A stretch of 64,000 bases of DNA from Saccharomycopsis crataegensis (lineage: Eukaryota; Ascomycota; Saccharomycetes; Ascoideales; Saccharomycopsidaceae): assembly GCF_037102585.1 (NCBI RefSeq), contig NW_027043824.1:248001-312000 (forward strand), read 5' to 3'. The notes beneath the pieces are model-generated. The model was not told where the DNA came from. It worked only from the letters and a program-made list of their open reading frames with translations, and did no database searches. Shown piece after piece: positions 1-11,551 of this stretch (positions are counted from its first letter, which is position 1; every line of letters starts with the position of its first letter). Both the position numbers and the translations under genes were made by a program.

Positions 1-92
1 AATAAAAAACTGATCAACAACGCAACAGAAGAAAAAAAAAAAAAAAAATACCGAAAATCTAATTTAAAAGTAGTCAGTAAGGTCTATAAAAA

Positions 93-2854
93 TCATTCAG
101 TGATTGTGTTTAACTGCTCTTGGATGATATCCAAACTTTTCGTAAAATCTGCCAACATTTTTCCTAATTCACTAACCAATTCTGCCTTATGCGTTGAATC
201 GATGAAGACTGCTGGGTTCAACACCGGTACTTGCACGACCGATGGGCTAGTCTCCTCAACGGTATAATTATTGGTGATAGATCCATAATTAAAGCTACCT
301 TCTCCATACGTGTTTCCATGGGAAGAAGCTGAGGATATCGAGGCTTCCTGGTCACGACTACTGGTACCACTAAGTTGTGAACTCGTAGCAATAGAAGAAC
401 TTGACATTTTCTTTGTGAGACCAAGACTAGCTGTATTAATGTTACTGATACTGGTGTTTGATGAATTGTTAATGGTGCGCGACAAAGATCTCTGTTTAGT
501 ATGTTCCTTTGAACCTTCTTCTTCCAGCATCGTACCCAATGCTTGCTCAAGCGATTTCTCAGTCAATGGAGTCATGGTACGAAGCAGTGCCGAAGTATTA
601 TATCCAAACTGATTTACATCACCGTTGTTTTCCGTATTTGTGAAAGAATTCATAAGAGGAGACTTAGATGCTGGTGACATGGCATTTAGTGGAGCTGCCA
701 AATTATCAAAGTCTAGATTCATCTTCGGCATCTCAATACGCAAATTGTTAAGGTTCTTCTTACTGAGCGAGGCAGAACGGCTCACACTAGGCGAGCGCGA
801 CCGAGAAACTTGGTTGGAGGAGCTTGGAACTGGTGGTTTAATTGATTCCTCGAGTGTCGACAAAGACAGTTGATTTCTTTTGTGAAGTGGCGAGGTATTC
901 ATATTGCTATTGCTATTTTTGATAGAGATGTTATTTAGGGGCTGCAATAATGGTTGAGATAAATCAGATGAACTCAATATCGGTTTCATTGTCACAGGCA
1001 CATGCGACCCAGCATCAAGTACATTCCTCTTAGGTGATGGAGTTCTTGTGCTTGCTTGAGATTGGTTTTGATTCAACACCGCAGAAGGATACGAGAATTG
1101 TTGAATTTCTTGAGTATTAACCATTGGTATCGAATCAGTCATGCTTTGCGAATGTTGCAATGGCTGGGGAGATCTTGCTAGGAGCGGCCCTGTTGCCATT
1201 GAAGATTGAGGTTGTGATGATTGACCTTCAAGTTCACCGGGAGTAGGAATCGCAATTTCAGCAACTGTGGTATTAGAACGCGTTAGACTTGCGGTAATAC
1301 TTGGTGGTAAAGGCAAATTCTTTTCCAGGTTATTGAAAGGAGTCAATATTGGACTCGAAACACTACTGAGTAGCGGCGGTTTTGGACGTAATGCTCCATC
1401 ATCAGTGCTTGGTTCACCACCAAAAAGATCAAGGAATGACTTTGGTACTTCTTTTTTCCCATTAGTTGTCGATTGGGCTAATGTCATGATTTCTTTTTCT
1501 TGTCTTTCTTTTAAAGTGGTGGCGTTCATCGTCACATCAATCTGATTGTTTAACGTCACTATAGGCTCGTAATCATTAAAATTTCCAATTCTATGACCTC
1601 CAAAATTATCAAATTCCGTATCATAATTGATGTTTTGTGGGTCACCAAAATCAAAAGAATCATTAAGTGAGTCATTCCCGCTAACATCATCTATGTGGAT
1701 GTCGTTTTCCATTGCATATTCAGAACTTTTCAAAGAATCAAAGTCCCATTTGACATCCAAATTATTATCAGCAACAAAAGAATTTCTCCTATCTTCTAAT
1801 TCTTTCAATGCATCTGGATTTTGATTTAAAATGGCTATACTGTCTCTGCTAGCTTTCTTTTCGCGCCAAAGTAAATAACGCGTGATAATTTCTTTAAGAA
1901 TTGCCGTGCTCGAATTTTTATGATGACGAATAAACTTGTTTTTGAGAAGATCATCAGCCATAGGTCTTTCCTGAGGATTTTCATCCAAACAGGCAGCAAC
2001 AAAATCCTTAAGCAATGGAGAAAATTTGTTACTCTGTAATCTTGGAGGTTTGTGTTTAGCAATTAATTGCATTGCCCACTTAGCATCTTTATCACAATAT
2101 GGAGGGTTACCGGTCACAAGTTCATAAACGGTAATACCCAAGGACCAAATATCTACTTTGAACGAATATGTGGTTCCTTCAAGAATAACTTCTGGAGCCA
2201 TCCAGTAAGGAGTTCCTGCCATGGTATTTCTTTTTGAATTATTTGCGGTGAGTTGAGCCGCCACCCCAAAATCACAAAGTTGAACATTACCTTCTTTCGT
2301 AACCAACACATTTGCAGCCTTTATATCACGATGAATGACCCCAGCTTTATGAATGAAAGATAATGCGATTAGAAGTTCTCTTGTGATGATCCCCACATAG
2401 CGTTCTTCTAATCTTCCAGGTTTCAATAGGGATCGAAGTGAGCCACCAGCACAGTATTCCATTACAATCCAAAGTTTTGTACCTTCGAGAATTGATCCGT
2501 AGTAATGGGTTACGTTGGGACAATTCTTAAGATTTGAGAGAAAGTTGACTTCTAATTGAATATCTTTGATCTCTTCTTCGTTCTTATCCACATCAAGAAC
2601 TTTCACAGCAAGTAGCTCATTAGTACGGGCACTGAGACTATATAAATGTTAGTAATTTTATTTTCAATTTATCGTATGTTTGAATAAAAAAAAGAAGAAG
2701 TAATAATTAAATAAAAATAGGAAAATGATTCCAATACCACATCTCCAAGCTCCATGACCACGTACGCCTTATACACAATACCAAACTTCCCCCGCCCAAT
2801 AATCTCCAACTGTTTGAACATCAGAGTAGGTGATGCTTTTTGAGTACCAGACAT
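93..2854 (-). CDS. KIC1: Kic1-type Ste20/GCK protein kinase (spliced)
   Basis: Serine/threonine kinase of the GCK/Ste20 group. In yeasts Kic1 acts in the RAM network with Cbk1, Hym1, Tao3 and Sog2, controlling polarised growth, cell-wall integrity and daughter-cell separation. The gene has two exons, 2854-2766 and 2637-93, giving 877 aa. The kinase domain covers about residues 15-270: glycine loop GRGKFG (20-25), lysine in AVKVL (residue 42), catalytic loop HRDIKAANV (from 132), DFG (152-154) and APE (177-179). The remaining 600 residues are Ser/Asn-rich and low in complexity. The N-terminus (FKQLEIIGRGKFGIVYKA) closely resembles S. cerevisiae Kic1, which is somewhat longer. Without the first exon the open frame starts at a GTG in the middle of subdomain II, so splicing is needed. 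Codon 11 is a CTG. Its reading depends on the genetic code of the species. Confidence 0.93.
2638..2765 (-). other. KIC1 intron, 128 bp
   Basis: On the minus strand the intron starts with GTACGT at 2765 and ends with TATAG at 2638. A perfect branch point TACTAAC lies at 2648-2654, about 10 bases from the acceptor. Splicing joins codon 30 (GC|T, Ala) and restores an unbroken subdomain I-II. Confidence 0.9.
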
Positions 2855-3659
2855 CTTGATCTACCAGTGATTCTCTCTTGTAGACCCTGATTTAATACGC
2901 CCTTGCTAATTCTGGGAAGTAATTTTTTGAAGCAGATCTGGATTAAAAAAAAAATTGGTTATATTTTCTTGATATTTTATCACGTGATGTAAATCAATTT
3001 GGGTTCAAAAGCGAGTTCGTGACATGAAAAAAGGCGAAATTATTCCTTATCGATGCCTTTATTGTGATCAGTTAACAAGAGAGACGCATTTTCATCGATA
3101 AACACCAAATGCCTGATCAACTGACGTTACGACTGGGTTTTTGAGCATGTAGTTTGTGCTATAGTTTCAGTGTACTAGGGGTATTGACCAAACAAATAGC
3201 TCGTATTTAACAATTATTATAAGTTGACTTGTTATTAATCTGCATTAACAGTAACAAATCAAAGAAAGTAAATGTGCTATATGTTACGGATATGGTTATA
3301 TATGTACAATATTATTGGATTCACTAGCTGAGCTAGTGTCACCCGTTTGTCGATTAGAAGCGCAAGCAGAATTAGACTAGTTAGTTGGATTGTTCAGGGC
3401 AATGACCAGGCCATTGAGATTCGTGGTTGAACTCATTAAATTAAAAACAGGATTTAGCAATCCTCTATAGAAAGTCATTGCTTCCTGACTGTTGCTTTTG
3501 TTTCCTGACTTGCCTCTAGTATTGTTGTCGGTGCTTATTAATTGCAGTCTACGACTAGCAATCCAGTTTTTTTATACGATACGTAGGATTGTTTGGAGGC
3601 ATAGCTTAGATACCACTGTCGTAGTAAATTTCGACAATTTTCATACAACTTTATTCTTG
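2855..3659. other. Intergenic, no gene seen
   Basis: Upstream region of KIC1 running into the broken nuclease-kinase copy. Apart from the E-box at 2980 I see only A/T-rich sequence and short open frames without protein character. Confidence 0.6.
2980..2987. promoter_or_regulatory. TCACGTGA E-box upstream of KIC1
   Basis: A palindromic TCACGTGA lies 126 bp upstream of the KIC1 start codon. It matches the Cbf1/bHLH-type site of yeasts. The assignment rests on the motif alone. Confidence 0.35.
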
Positions 3660-5884
3660 CTAATCTCTGACTAAGGAGATGAGTCTTTCAAATCTGCATT
3701 TGATGAATTCAAAAATGAATGGGACAAAGGCTCGCTTCCTGAAACCAGTTTTGATTTTTCAACTCTAGGTGCTACTGAGGATCTTCGTGAATAAGCTGCC
3801 GAAGATTTCTGTGATAGATTAGGCTACTCTGTGAAACCAATTTTTGGAATCTTTGCCACCTTGAGCTTTGTCTTCAAGGGTAGCTTGTTTTCAAAAAGGG
3901 CGGGGAAGGGCAGAAATGAAGAACAACCAAAAAACATAACATCAGGCTCCAATCAAAATGCGAGAACAAGAAGTGGTAAAAGATCCGAAATCAGCTTGAA
4001 ATCAGTTAAAAATTACAATGAGGAAAGAACCGCTGACTCAAAACTTCCTATGTTCTATTTTGCACCTTCTGTTGCCAGAAAGTGGTTGCGCCAAGTTGGA
4101 GTAATTGAAGTCCCAAAAAATTTCAACTTTAATGGGAATCTTCAATTCTATATGACCATTCGCCGAATTCACTCAGAGAATAATTTTGAAACTTTTTTGT
4201 TTTTAGTTTTCTACAACATAAGTGCATTTTTCCGACTGATGATTCTGAAAGATTTTGAATTGACGCCGGTACAACAATGCTCATTCTCAATTGAAGGGAA
4301 TATTGTTTCAACACCTGATATTATGATTGAGTATGGAGAAATAGGCAAGCAGAATAATGAATATATAACATGTGTTGAGCTTAAATATAAACCGCAATAC
4401 TCGCTTTCAGAAAGCTTTAACAAGTTCAGAGCAGAGTATAGCATATACAGACGACACTTGCCACGGTATTTTGGTTTCAGTAAGGAAGCGCTCTTCTTCT
4501 TGAGAGGTATCAATCAATTAATAATCCAAATTTTGGCCTCAAGGGCTCTCACTGGAATATTGGCTGATGAATCGACCCTTTTTTTAGTGAAATTTGATTG
4601 GGAAAAACTTGGAGAGAAAATGGATGAAGTGAAAAAACTAGAAGAGAGCAAGGGAAAAGAAGGAGTGGGTAATGAGCAAATGGATAGAGATAAGAAGAAT
4701 GCGAGGAAACATTTTGAAATTCTCTTTGATGATTGTGCGCGTATGTATTTTCAATTCCAAAATGACGGGCTAATCACTTACCAAATCATCGACACTTCTG
4801 AGACGCCCCTTGGTTGCGCAATTCTACGGTTCATGAAAACAACATTGGAATTGAAGAAGTCGCAGCCAGGATTTGCCAAGAGAGATGAGATTGCGACCTG
4901 GTTTATTGGAAAAATGCTTGGTCAATTTTCAGGAAAGCTAAAAGAACAAAGACTTGTTGGCAGGTCCATTAACAGATTGTTGATTTACGATTATTTGAAT
5001 CTTGTATTTGATACTCCCAAAAAGAGAGTGATTGATTTTATCGGAGAATCATATTCTGAAGCTTTGAAAGAAAAAATTGCTGGAAATTGGAAAATGAAAT
5101 CAAACGAATATGATAATGATTTGGAGAAACGGATAGGAATATTTCGTGGCAATGAAGAAGGTAGATTGGTGTTAAAAACCATGCCAGAAATGAAACCAGA
5201 GATTGTTTTTGGAGGTAAGCCTTACACTTCATGGTCTCTTGTCATAGGTTTTGGGGATGATCTCTATAAAATTTTTGACTACGCCAGATGTTCTCCTGAG
5301 GTTCTCTCAACCAAAAAGGGCAGCTTTAATACTCACAGGGATATATTCTATTATTACACTAGTCTCTTTATTAATGAGGTAACATCGTACTCAATTTTAA
5401 CAAAGAAAGAAAGCACCGGAAATTTAATTCCTACCGTTCTTGAAAAAGGTTTCATTTACTCCAATAATGAAAATACTGATGAGCCGCAGGAAATAAAAAA
5501 AGGTAAAGAATTGGTATATACGGAGGGTCCGTATATCAAATTGAATAACCTTAGCAAATATGGTTATAATATCTTTGATGATTATTCAATTAGGAGTGAA
5601 TTTAAGGTGAAGAGATTTTTGAGATCGGCTTTGATTTGCATCAGCAAAATACACTGTGCGGGTGTGGGACACGGTGATATTCGGGGCGCCAATGTATTTG
5701 TGCACCTATAATGAGAGAGTTTGTTAATAATACCTTGGAGCTAAAGGAGAGTTTGAAAATTGGTCCGGAATCGAAAGATTTGCGCATTTTGTTCGCAGAA
5801 AAGGCAACAGAAATGGAACTTGCTTTTTTGAACAAAGATTTAAAAGATGAATTTTGGAAAATTTTGGAAAAAATTAAAGTCTAA
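3660..5884 (+). pseudogene. Broken copy of nuclease-kinase fusion gene (copy 1)
   Basis: This is a second, inverted copy of the gene at 25061-27580. Homology starts near 3660, so the first ~30 residues with the basic patch are missing. Two in-frame stops follow: TAA at 3672-3674, where copy 2 has CAA, and TAA at 3792-3794, where copy 2 has another sense codon. From 3795 to about 5700 the frame is open and the protein is almost identical to copy 2, with only about ten replacements. It includes the PD...ExK nuclease motif and the kinase catalytic loop HGDIRGAN. Immediately after this loop roughly 65 codons, including the DFG segment, are deleted. The frame stops at 5709-5711. The remaining tail (5711-5884) resembles copy 2's last 57 residues but is far more diverged than the rest. 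The copy cannot make an active kinase. Confidence 0.85.
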
Positions 5885-5987
5885 AGACGGATGAAGTATT
5901 TTTATCATCTCTATCAGCTGGCTGGGGCTTTGGGATGTGAGAGAAGGTCAAACGGCGCTTCAAAGCAATACATCACTACTATAAAAT

Positions 5988-6103
5988 CGCTGATACTCAA
6001 ATAAATACATTGGCACTCACTATAAGCTCGCTAATAATTAATTCTGCTATCGCTGATAATCAAATCAATACATTATCACTATGAGCTCGCTAATAATTAA
6101 TTC
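5988..6103. repeat. 63-bp imperfect tandem duplication
   Basis: Two units start at 5988 and 6051. Each begins with CGCTGATA and carries AAATACATT- or CAATACATT-like sequence followed by AGCTCGCTAATAATTAATTC. They differ by a few substitutions and a small indel. They lie just downstream of the broken nuclease-kinase copy. Confidence 0.7.
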
Positions 6104-7908
6104 ATACCAGTGCTATTTTTTCTGTTTCCACTTTTTTTTTTTTTTTTGCCTATTCATTTCTTCTCACGTCATTTACATTATTTATTAGTTTTTTTTTTTT
6201 CTTGGTGGTTCTCCCTTCAAATTGGCTAGGTATGTACATATATATTTGATTGTTGTTGTGCTTCAATAAATAAATATTATTTAAGCTTATTAGTATTGAA
6301 GTGTTTTCCCAAACCAATGCACCCACATATTCTACATGTGCGAAAACTAAAAAGAGTAGATAAAACAGAATAACCATGTTATAGTAGATTTTCGATGGCA
6401 TTATATAAAAAATACTCGTTGGTCTCAATTCTCTTCAAAAAAAAAACAAGACCTTCGGCAATAATCGTTGTACTTACTTTCATTCCAAAACGTAACCTGC
6501 GGAGTCCCACCTCAACTGTTTCCTCAAATCTTTGTGCTGGCGTCTTCTTTTCCCTAGTGAAGATCTTGTTGAATAAAGCATTACCTGTATCTACGGATTT
6601 CTGTGCTTTTATTTTTATTAGGCATTTCCACATCAACATCGTTTTCTGATTTAACATCGATGTGAAAAAAAAAAAAAAAAAAAAATAATCTGTCAGAATC
6701 TCAAGGCTTCGTGCGTAATTGATCTGATTGAAAGCAGAAGTGTCATATTACAGATTGAGGGAAACCATAGTCCATCAGATATGAGTTTCCTTGAAAGTAT
6801 ACCATCAATTGATAGAAATCAAACTGAGCATCAGTAGCCAGAAGCTAGAGTGTTTGGAAGAATTAATGATTGTTTTCCCAAGCTGCCTGCAGCAGCTCTC
6901 AACCAGAAAATCTTGGCTTCGAATGCATACTCAATCAAACTTCGTTAGCACCAACATCGATTCTTTCAGTGGTTTCGGGGGAAGCTTTGACATGAATAAA
7001 CGAAATATTATTGGTTTAATATTCTGATTTTGTGATTGCTTCTTAATTAAGAAGTAATTTCTTCTTTAAAAGAGACGAAACTGAGAAAGGACAAGTTGAA
7101 ACTTGTATAAATCTTTCATAAAAGTGCCAAGTGTGCGAACGAACAAACGGAATATCAGAAATTGGCATTCATATTGAAGGTATATCTTTATTTAATCGAT
7201 TTCATGGCGATTCAATGGGAAAGAGGGGGGGTAAAATTCAATAGATTTTATAGAGATGAGTCAATATGCACTAAATCATTAGTGATCAATCAATGTGTTC
7301 ACATTTCTGATGAAAAATGTTGGAAGTACGGAAAAGGAAAGACTGGAAGACTGGAAAAATATACGAAGTGGGGGAGAGGGCACAACACAAAAGTTAATTA
7401 TGAAGAATATTAACATGGTTTCTTTCGTTCTGGCCAATGAAATTGTTTCATAACCACATTAGTAACAAAAAAGCAGGGGGACATTGCAGTGGAAAACTCA
7501 CGCAAAAGAAAGAAAAAAAAGTACTGTAAAGGTCTCGTAGATGACCACCAAAGTTGCAAAAGTGAAAAAATGAAAAGAAAAAAAAAACTGACAGATTGAC
7601 GTATCTTTGAATCGGCCAATCATTGTTGGTTAAAACGTAATATCGCATATGGCATTTTCTAAACATGAACCATGTAGAATAGATCGATAGATGGTGAGCA
7701 CATATATGATCATATACCCACTACACTATCAGAAATTTCAACCATTTTCAAACACCGTACTTATAAAAAAGCCAAAAAAAAATTCAACAATAATTGTAGT
7801 GAGGAACTTGTCATTTTTATAACATTATTTCCAATACCGGTACAATGGCTGGTAATTAGTGGTTATTCGATTCTGTTTTACAACAGTTCTGGACTATGCT
7901 TTCCCATA

Positions 7909-7919
7909 ACCTTAAGGGT
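7909..7919. promoter_or_regulatory. Candidate zinc-responsive element (Zap1-like)
   Basis: ACCTTAAGGGT differs at one position from the yeast Zap1 consensus ACCTTNAAGGT when read on either strand. It lies about 200 bp upstream of a COG0523/CobW GTPase, a family often tied to zinc homeostasis. Family knowledge makes it plausible; binding is an inference. Confidence 0.4.
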
Positions 7920-8121
7920 GATTTACTAATTTTTCAGTGAAAAATCCATATATGTATGTATATATATATATATATATATACTATGGTCTCAATATTGTCC
8001 TCTCCCATTTTCTTCATTCTCTCTTTTCTTTATTGAATTATTTCCTTTCAATTCTAGTTCCCGTTTTAATTGATACTGCTGCTGGTTCCCCCTCCCCACA
8101 ATATTTTCTTTTTTTTATACA

Positions 8122-9162
8122 ATGACCACAACAAAAAAGGCTCTTGAAAAACCAATTCCGGTAACCCTATTATCTGGTTTCTTGGGTGCTGGGAAAACCA
8201 CTTTGCTTGAAAGAATCTTGACCACCGATCACGGTTACAAGATTGCAGTGATCATCAATGACGTCTCCCAATTGAACATCGATGCTGCGTTGATCCAAAA
8301 CCACAAGGTCACCAAAAAGGAAGAAAAGCTTATTCAGTTGCAAAACGGTTGTATCTGTTGTACTTTGAGAGGTGATTTGTTGGAAGAACTTTGTTCATTG
8401 GCCACCTCGGGCGAGTTCCAATATATCGTCATTGAATCCACCGGTATTTCAGAACCAATGCAAGTGGCCGAAACTTTTACCACCGAGTTCTCCGAAACTT
8501 TATTGCAAGCTCAAGGGGCTTTGAGTGCAGATGAACAGAAAACCGTTGAAAATATTGTCAAAATGGGTGGTTTGCACACCTTAACCCAACTTGATACCTG
8601 TGTCACCGTTATTGATTCGCTTAATTTCTTGGACAACTTTGAGACCACCGATTTCTTAGCCGACAGATACGGTGACAACGGTCAAGGTGAAGCCGAAAGA
8701 ACCATCACTGATTTGATGGTCGATCAAATCGAATTCTCCGACGTCATTATTATCAACAAGGTATCAGCAATTTCAAAGAAGCAACGCAAGAAGATTACCA
8801 AAATCGTCAAGTCGTTGAACCCTGTTGCTAAATTGCATATGACTGACTATTGTAAAGTCCCAATTGGTGAAGTGATCAATACCGGGTTATTTGATTTTGA
8901 AAAATCCTCATCTTCTGCCGGTTGGTTACAAAGTATCAACGAAATGACTATCAGAGAAGGTTTCGGTACCAAAAACTCTTCAGCTTTGACTCCAAAGCCA
9001 GAAACTGAGGAATATGGTATCAACAATTTCGTGTATCGTTCTAGAAGACCATTCCACCCAGAAAGATTATATGAACTTCTTAGTGATAAGTTCGTGATTA
9101 TTGAACAAGCTGGTTTTGAGGATGATGAGGAACCTAATGAAGACGAAGAAATGAAAGATGAT

Positions 9163-9197
<35 letters not shown>

Positions 9198-9831
9198 AGA
9201 AGAAGATGATGATGATGATGATGAAGAGGAAGTTGATGATGCTAAAGTCAACAAAACCATTATTAAAACCAAAAAGAAGTCGATATTCGGTCCAATGTTG
9301 AGATCTAAGGGGTTCTTTTGGTTAGCTACCAGATATATAATGAGAGGCGAGTGGTCCTCTGCTGGTACAATGATGACTTTAAGAGGTGGTATTCCATGGT
9401 TCTCAATCACTGGTATTGAAGACGTTCCACCAGCAGCTGCCGAGCTCATCAAAAGAGACATGCAAGGAAAATATGGCGACAGACGTAACGAGATCGTATT
9501 CATTGGTGTCAATATCGACAAAAAACGTTTATCTAAAGCTTTAGACAAGTGTTTGCTTACCGACAAAGAGTTTGCCCAATTTGAAAAGATTACTGATAAA
9601 GAAAAGAACATTATCAAAGTGGAAACCAAGTTGCAAAAGATTTTCAATGATGGATTTGAAGATTGGATAGTGTTCGATAATGATGATGAAGACGAAGATG
9701 AAAAGAAAGATGAAAAAGATGAAAAAGACACCAAGAGTGACAAGAAAGCAGATAGCAAAAGACAAAAACTTGATCTTCTGGTTGAAAAGCATGGTAATCA
9801 TTCTCATGTCAGGGTTCAGCCGGTAGCCTAG
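8122..9831 (+). CDS. CobW/COG0523-family GTPase, putative metal chaperone
   Basis: G3E-family P-loop GTPase of the COG0523 group, whose members insert or deliver metals, often zinc, to client proteins. The 569-aa protein has Walker A GFLGAGKTT (residues 19-27), the metal-binding signature CICC (77-80, in NGCICCTLRGDL), an ESTGISEP switch segment and a C-terminal CobW_C region (VYRSRRPFHPERL and the stretch after the acidic insert). An unbroken Glu/Asp run splits the C-terminal domain at about residues 335-375. A second charged, His-containing tail ends in KHGNHSHVRVQP. The length exceeds that of the short yeast homologue YNR029C/ZNG1, and the N-terminal ZNG1 motif is not visible, so it may be the fungal YciC/ZigA-like branch. 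The ATG at 8122 directly precedes the conserved domain. A zinc-response-like site lies upstream. Confidence 0.85.
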
Positions 9832-10438
9832 TTGCAAATTTTTGTGTATATTTATATTTATTTTAATTTTTATCTTTATTTTTAGTCTGTTTTAGTGTTA
9901 ATGAAAGAAGTTTTTCCCTGTTTCATCATACCATGCGGTATTTGGAATGTAAACTGTAGAGAGTTACTAAGGCTAATGTGCAAAGTTATATACCAAGGTA
10001 ATAAGATATTTTGGCATTATTAACTTCTGGTGTACCTATAATCTGGGTGGTAGTGCCTAAGTTTTATGGTCTTATCGATCAAAAAAAGATTTGGAAACCT
10101 ATCAAGAATGAATCAATCATATATTAATCTATTAAATTTTGAAGATGTGACGGTATGTGATGTACTTTGGCAAAAAAAATTTAGTTAATTTCTTTCTACC
10201 TCTTAAATTTAACTAAAACGTGAATTTTTTTGTGCAAAAGAATATTATAGGTATAACAAAGGACGAAATATCTATTGTACTGAAAGATATAGGTAGTGCA
10301 AATATGAGTAATGCAAATAGGTTAACAAATTCTATTCTATAAAAAAAAAAGTGAACGTTCTATAGAATTCATAAAATATTCATGAGGTAAGCCAAAAGAG
10401 GAGGATTTCAATTTAATACAAAATACAATTCTAATTTC
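9832..10438. other. Convergent 3' region, no gene seen
   Basis: A/T-rich spacer between the convergent ends of the CobW-family gene and the first dehydrogenase gene. I see no coding frame or repeat in it. Confidence 0.6.
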
Positions 10439-11551
10439 TTAAAGTTTTGATTGATTAGCTAAAAGCAAATCTTCATCTGTTGGTCCTTCAATGATGATTT
10501 TCACTGCTTTACCAGTCCCGGCAAACTCGTAAGCTTCTTTTGCCTGTTTGAACTTGAATCTATGGGTGATGATTAATTTCGAATTCACTTTCCCACTACT
10601 CAACAACTGTACGGCATCACGATAATCACCAAAAGAGTATCTGAAAGATCCTTTTACCGTGGCTTCTTTTCTTCCCAATGGACCAAGAGGAATCTCTGTA
10701 TTATTCATCCCCATTCCAACTTGAACATAGGTTCCTCCTGGCTTCACCGCGAGCATGCCTGATCTGATACAAGGTTTCACTCCTGTGGCATCAAAGACAA
10801 TGTCTGGTGCAAAATATTTGCTAGTGAGACCCTCCACCACTTCAGACTCCGATTTCCCACGGTCGGCACGGGAATTATGAACGTCGGTGGCCCCCATTTT
10901 TTTCGCTAATTGTAACTTATCATCGAATAGATCAATCACCAACACTCTGGTGGCCCCAAAAGCTTTAGCGGTGGCGGCAACGAGTAAACCTACTGGGCCG
11001 GCTCCAAAGACAAACACCGTGCGGTTAAATGTGGTCCCTGCAAGTTTGTTGGCATGACATGCCACCGCCAATGGCTCAGCGGTGGCCCCTTCTTCCAAAG
11101 AAACATGATCAGGTAATTTCACCACGAAATTATCATCGACGGTGAAATACCTTGCCAAAGTACCATGGGTAGGAGGAGATGCGGCGAATTCCATATGGGG
11201 GCATAAATGATAGTTACCACTCATGGTTTCGTCGGAGAATCTTGATGGGACACACGGTTCGACCGCCACTTTATCGCCAACTTTTACCGAGGTGACCGCT
11301 GGACCCACTTCGACCACCACCCCTGCCGATTCATGACCCAAGACCATTGGGGCACTGACGACTTTTGGACCGTTGCGGCCATCTTGGTAGTAGTGAAGAT
11401 CGGAACCGCAAAGTCCCGTGGCCTTAATTTCCACACGCACCGCCTTTGGGCTGGTCAAAGGGAGGACGTCGTGTTGGGCGAAATAGGTATCCTTTGCCTT
11501 TCTGATGAAGAACGCTGGATTGAGTGAAGGGTTACCTTTGAGAAGCGACAT
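10439..11551 (-). CDS. Zinc-dependent polyol dehydrogenase (xylitol/sorbitol dehydrogenase paralogue)
   Basis: Medium-chain dehydrogenase of the sorbitol/xylitol dehydrogenase family, oxidising a polyol to a ketose with NAD+ in the cytosol. In 370 aa I see the catalytic zinc ligands Cys48 (TGLCGSDLHYY) and His73-Glu74 (GHESAGVV), the TAEPLAVA segment, the Rossmann motif GAGPVGLL and an acidic residue in VLVIDLFDDKL that favours NAD+ over NADP+. The four-cysteine structural zinc lobe is not complete, as in yeast xylitol dehydrogenases. It lies head-to-tail with the similar gene at 12162-13232, which suggests tandem duplication followed by divergence. Compared with its neighbour it has an N-terminal extension of a few residues and a C-terminal extension ending LLLANQSKL. 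Substrate preference cannot be read from sequence. Confidence 0.88.
   Translation of the reverse strand: MSLLKGNPSLNPAFFIRKAKDTYFAQHDVLPLTSPKAVRVEIKATGLCGSDLHYYQDGRNGPKVVSAPMVLGHESAGVVVEVGPAVTSVKVGDKVAVEPCVPSRFSDETMSGNYHLCPHMEFAASPPTHGTLARYFTVDDNFVVKLPDHVSLEEGATAEPLAVACHANKLAGTTFNRTVFVFGAGPVGLLVAATAKAFGATRVLVIDLFDDKLQLAKKMGATDVHNSRADRGKSESEVVEGLTSKYFAPDIVFDATGVKPCIRSGMLAVKPGGTYVQVGMGMNNTEIPLGPLGRKEATVKGSFRYSFGDYRDAVQLLSSGKVNSKLIITHRFKFKQAKEAYEFAGTGKAVKIIIEGPTDEDLLLANQSKL

Larger units (their letters stand above)
5885..8121. other. Accessory intergenic region with decayed coding traces
   Basis: This region holds the tandem duplication at 5988 and homopolymer runs. The minus-strand stretch 6379-6657 is open and has protein-like composition (for example KIFTREKKTPAQRFEE). 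The plus-strand stretch of about 6700-6940 reads as protein-like segments broken by stops (for example SFLESIPSIDRNQTE). I recognise neither; they look like relics. From about 7030 to 8121 I see no gene. The last part is the promoter of the CobW-family gene, with a (TA)n run at 7957-7980. Confidence 0.4.

Noticed and set aside
8847-9758. 303-codon open frame antisense to the CobW-family gene
   Set aside because: It is Ser-rich because it reads the complement of the Asp/Glu-coding repeats; the sense gene has clear conserved motifs.
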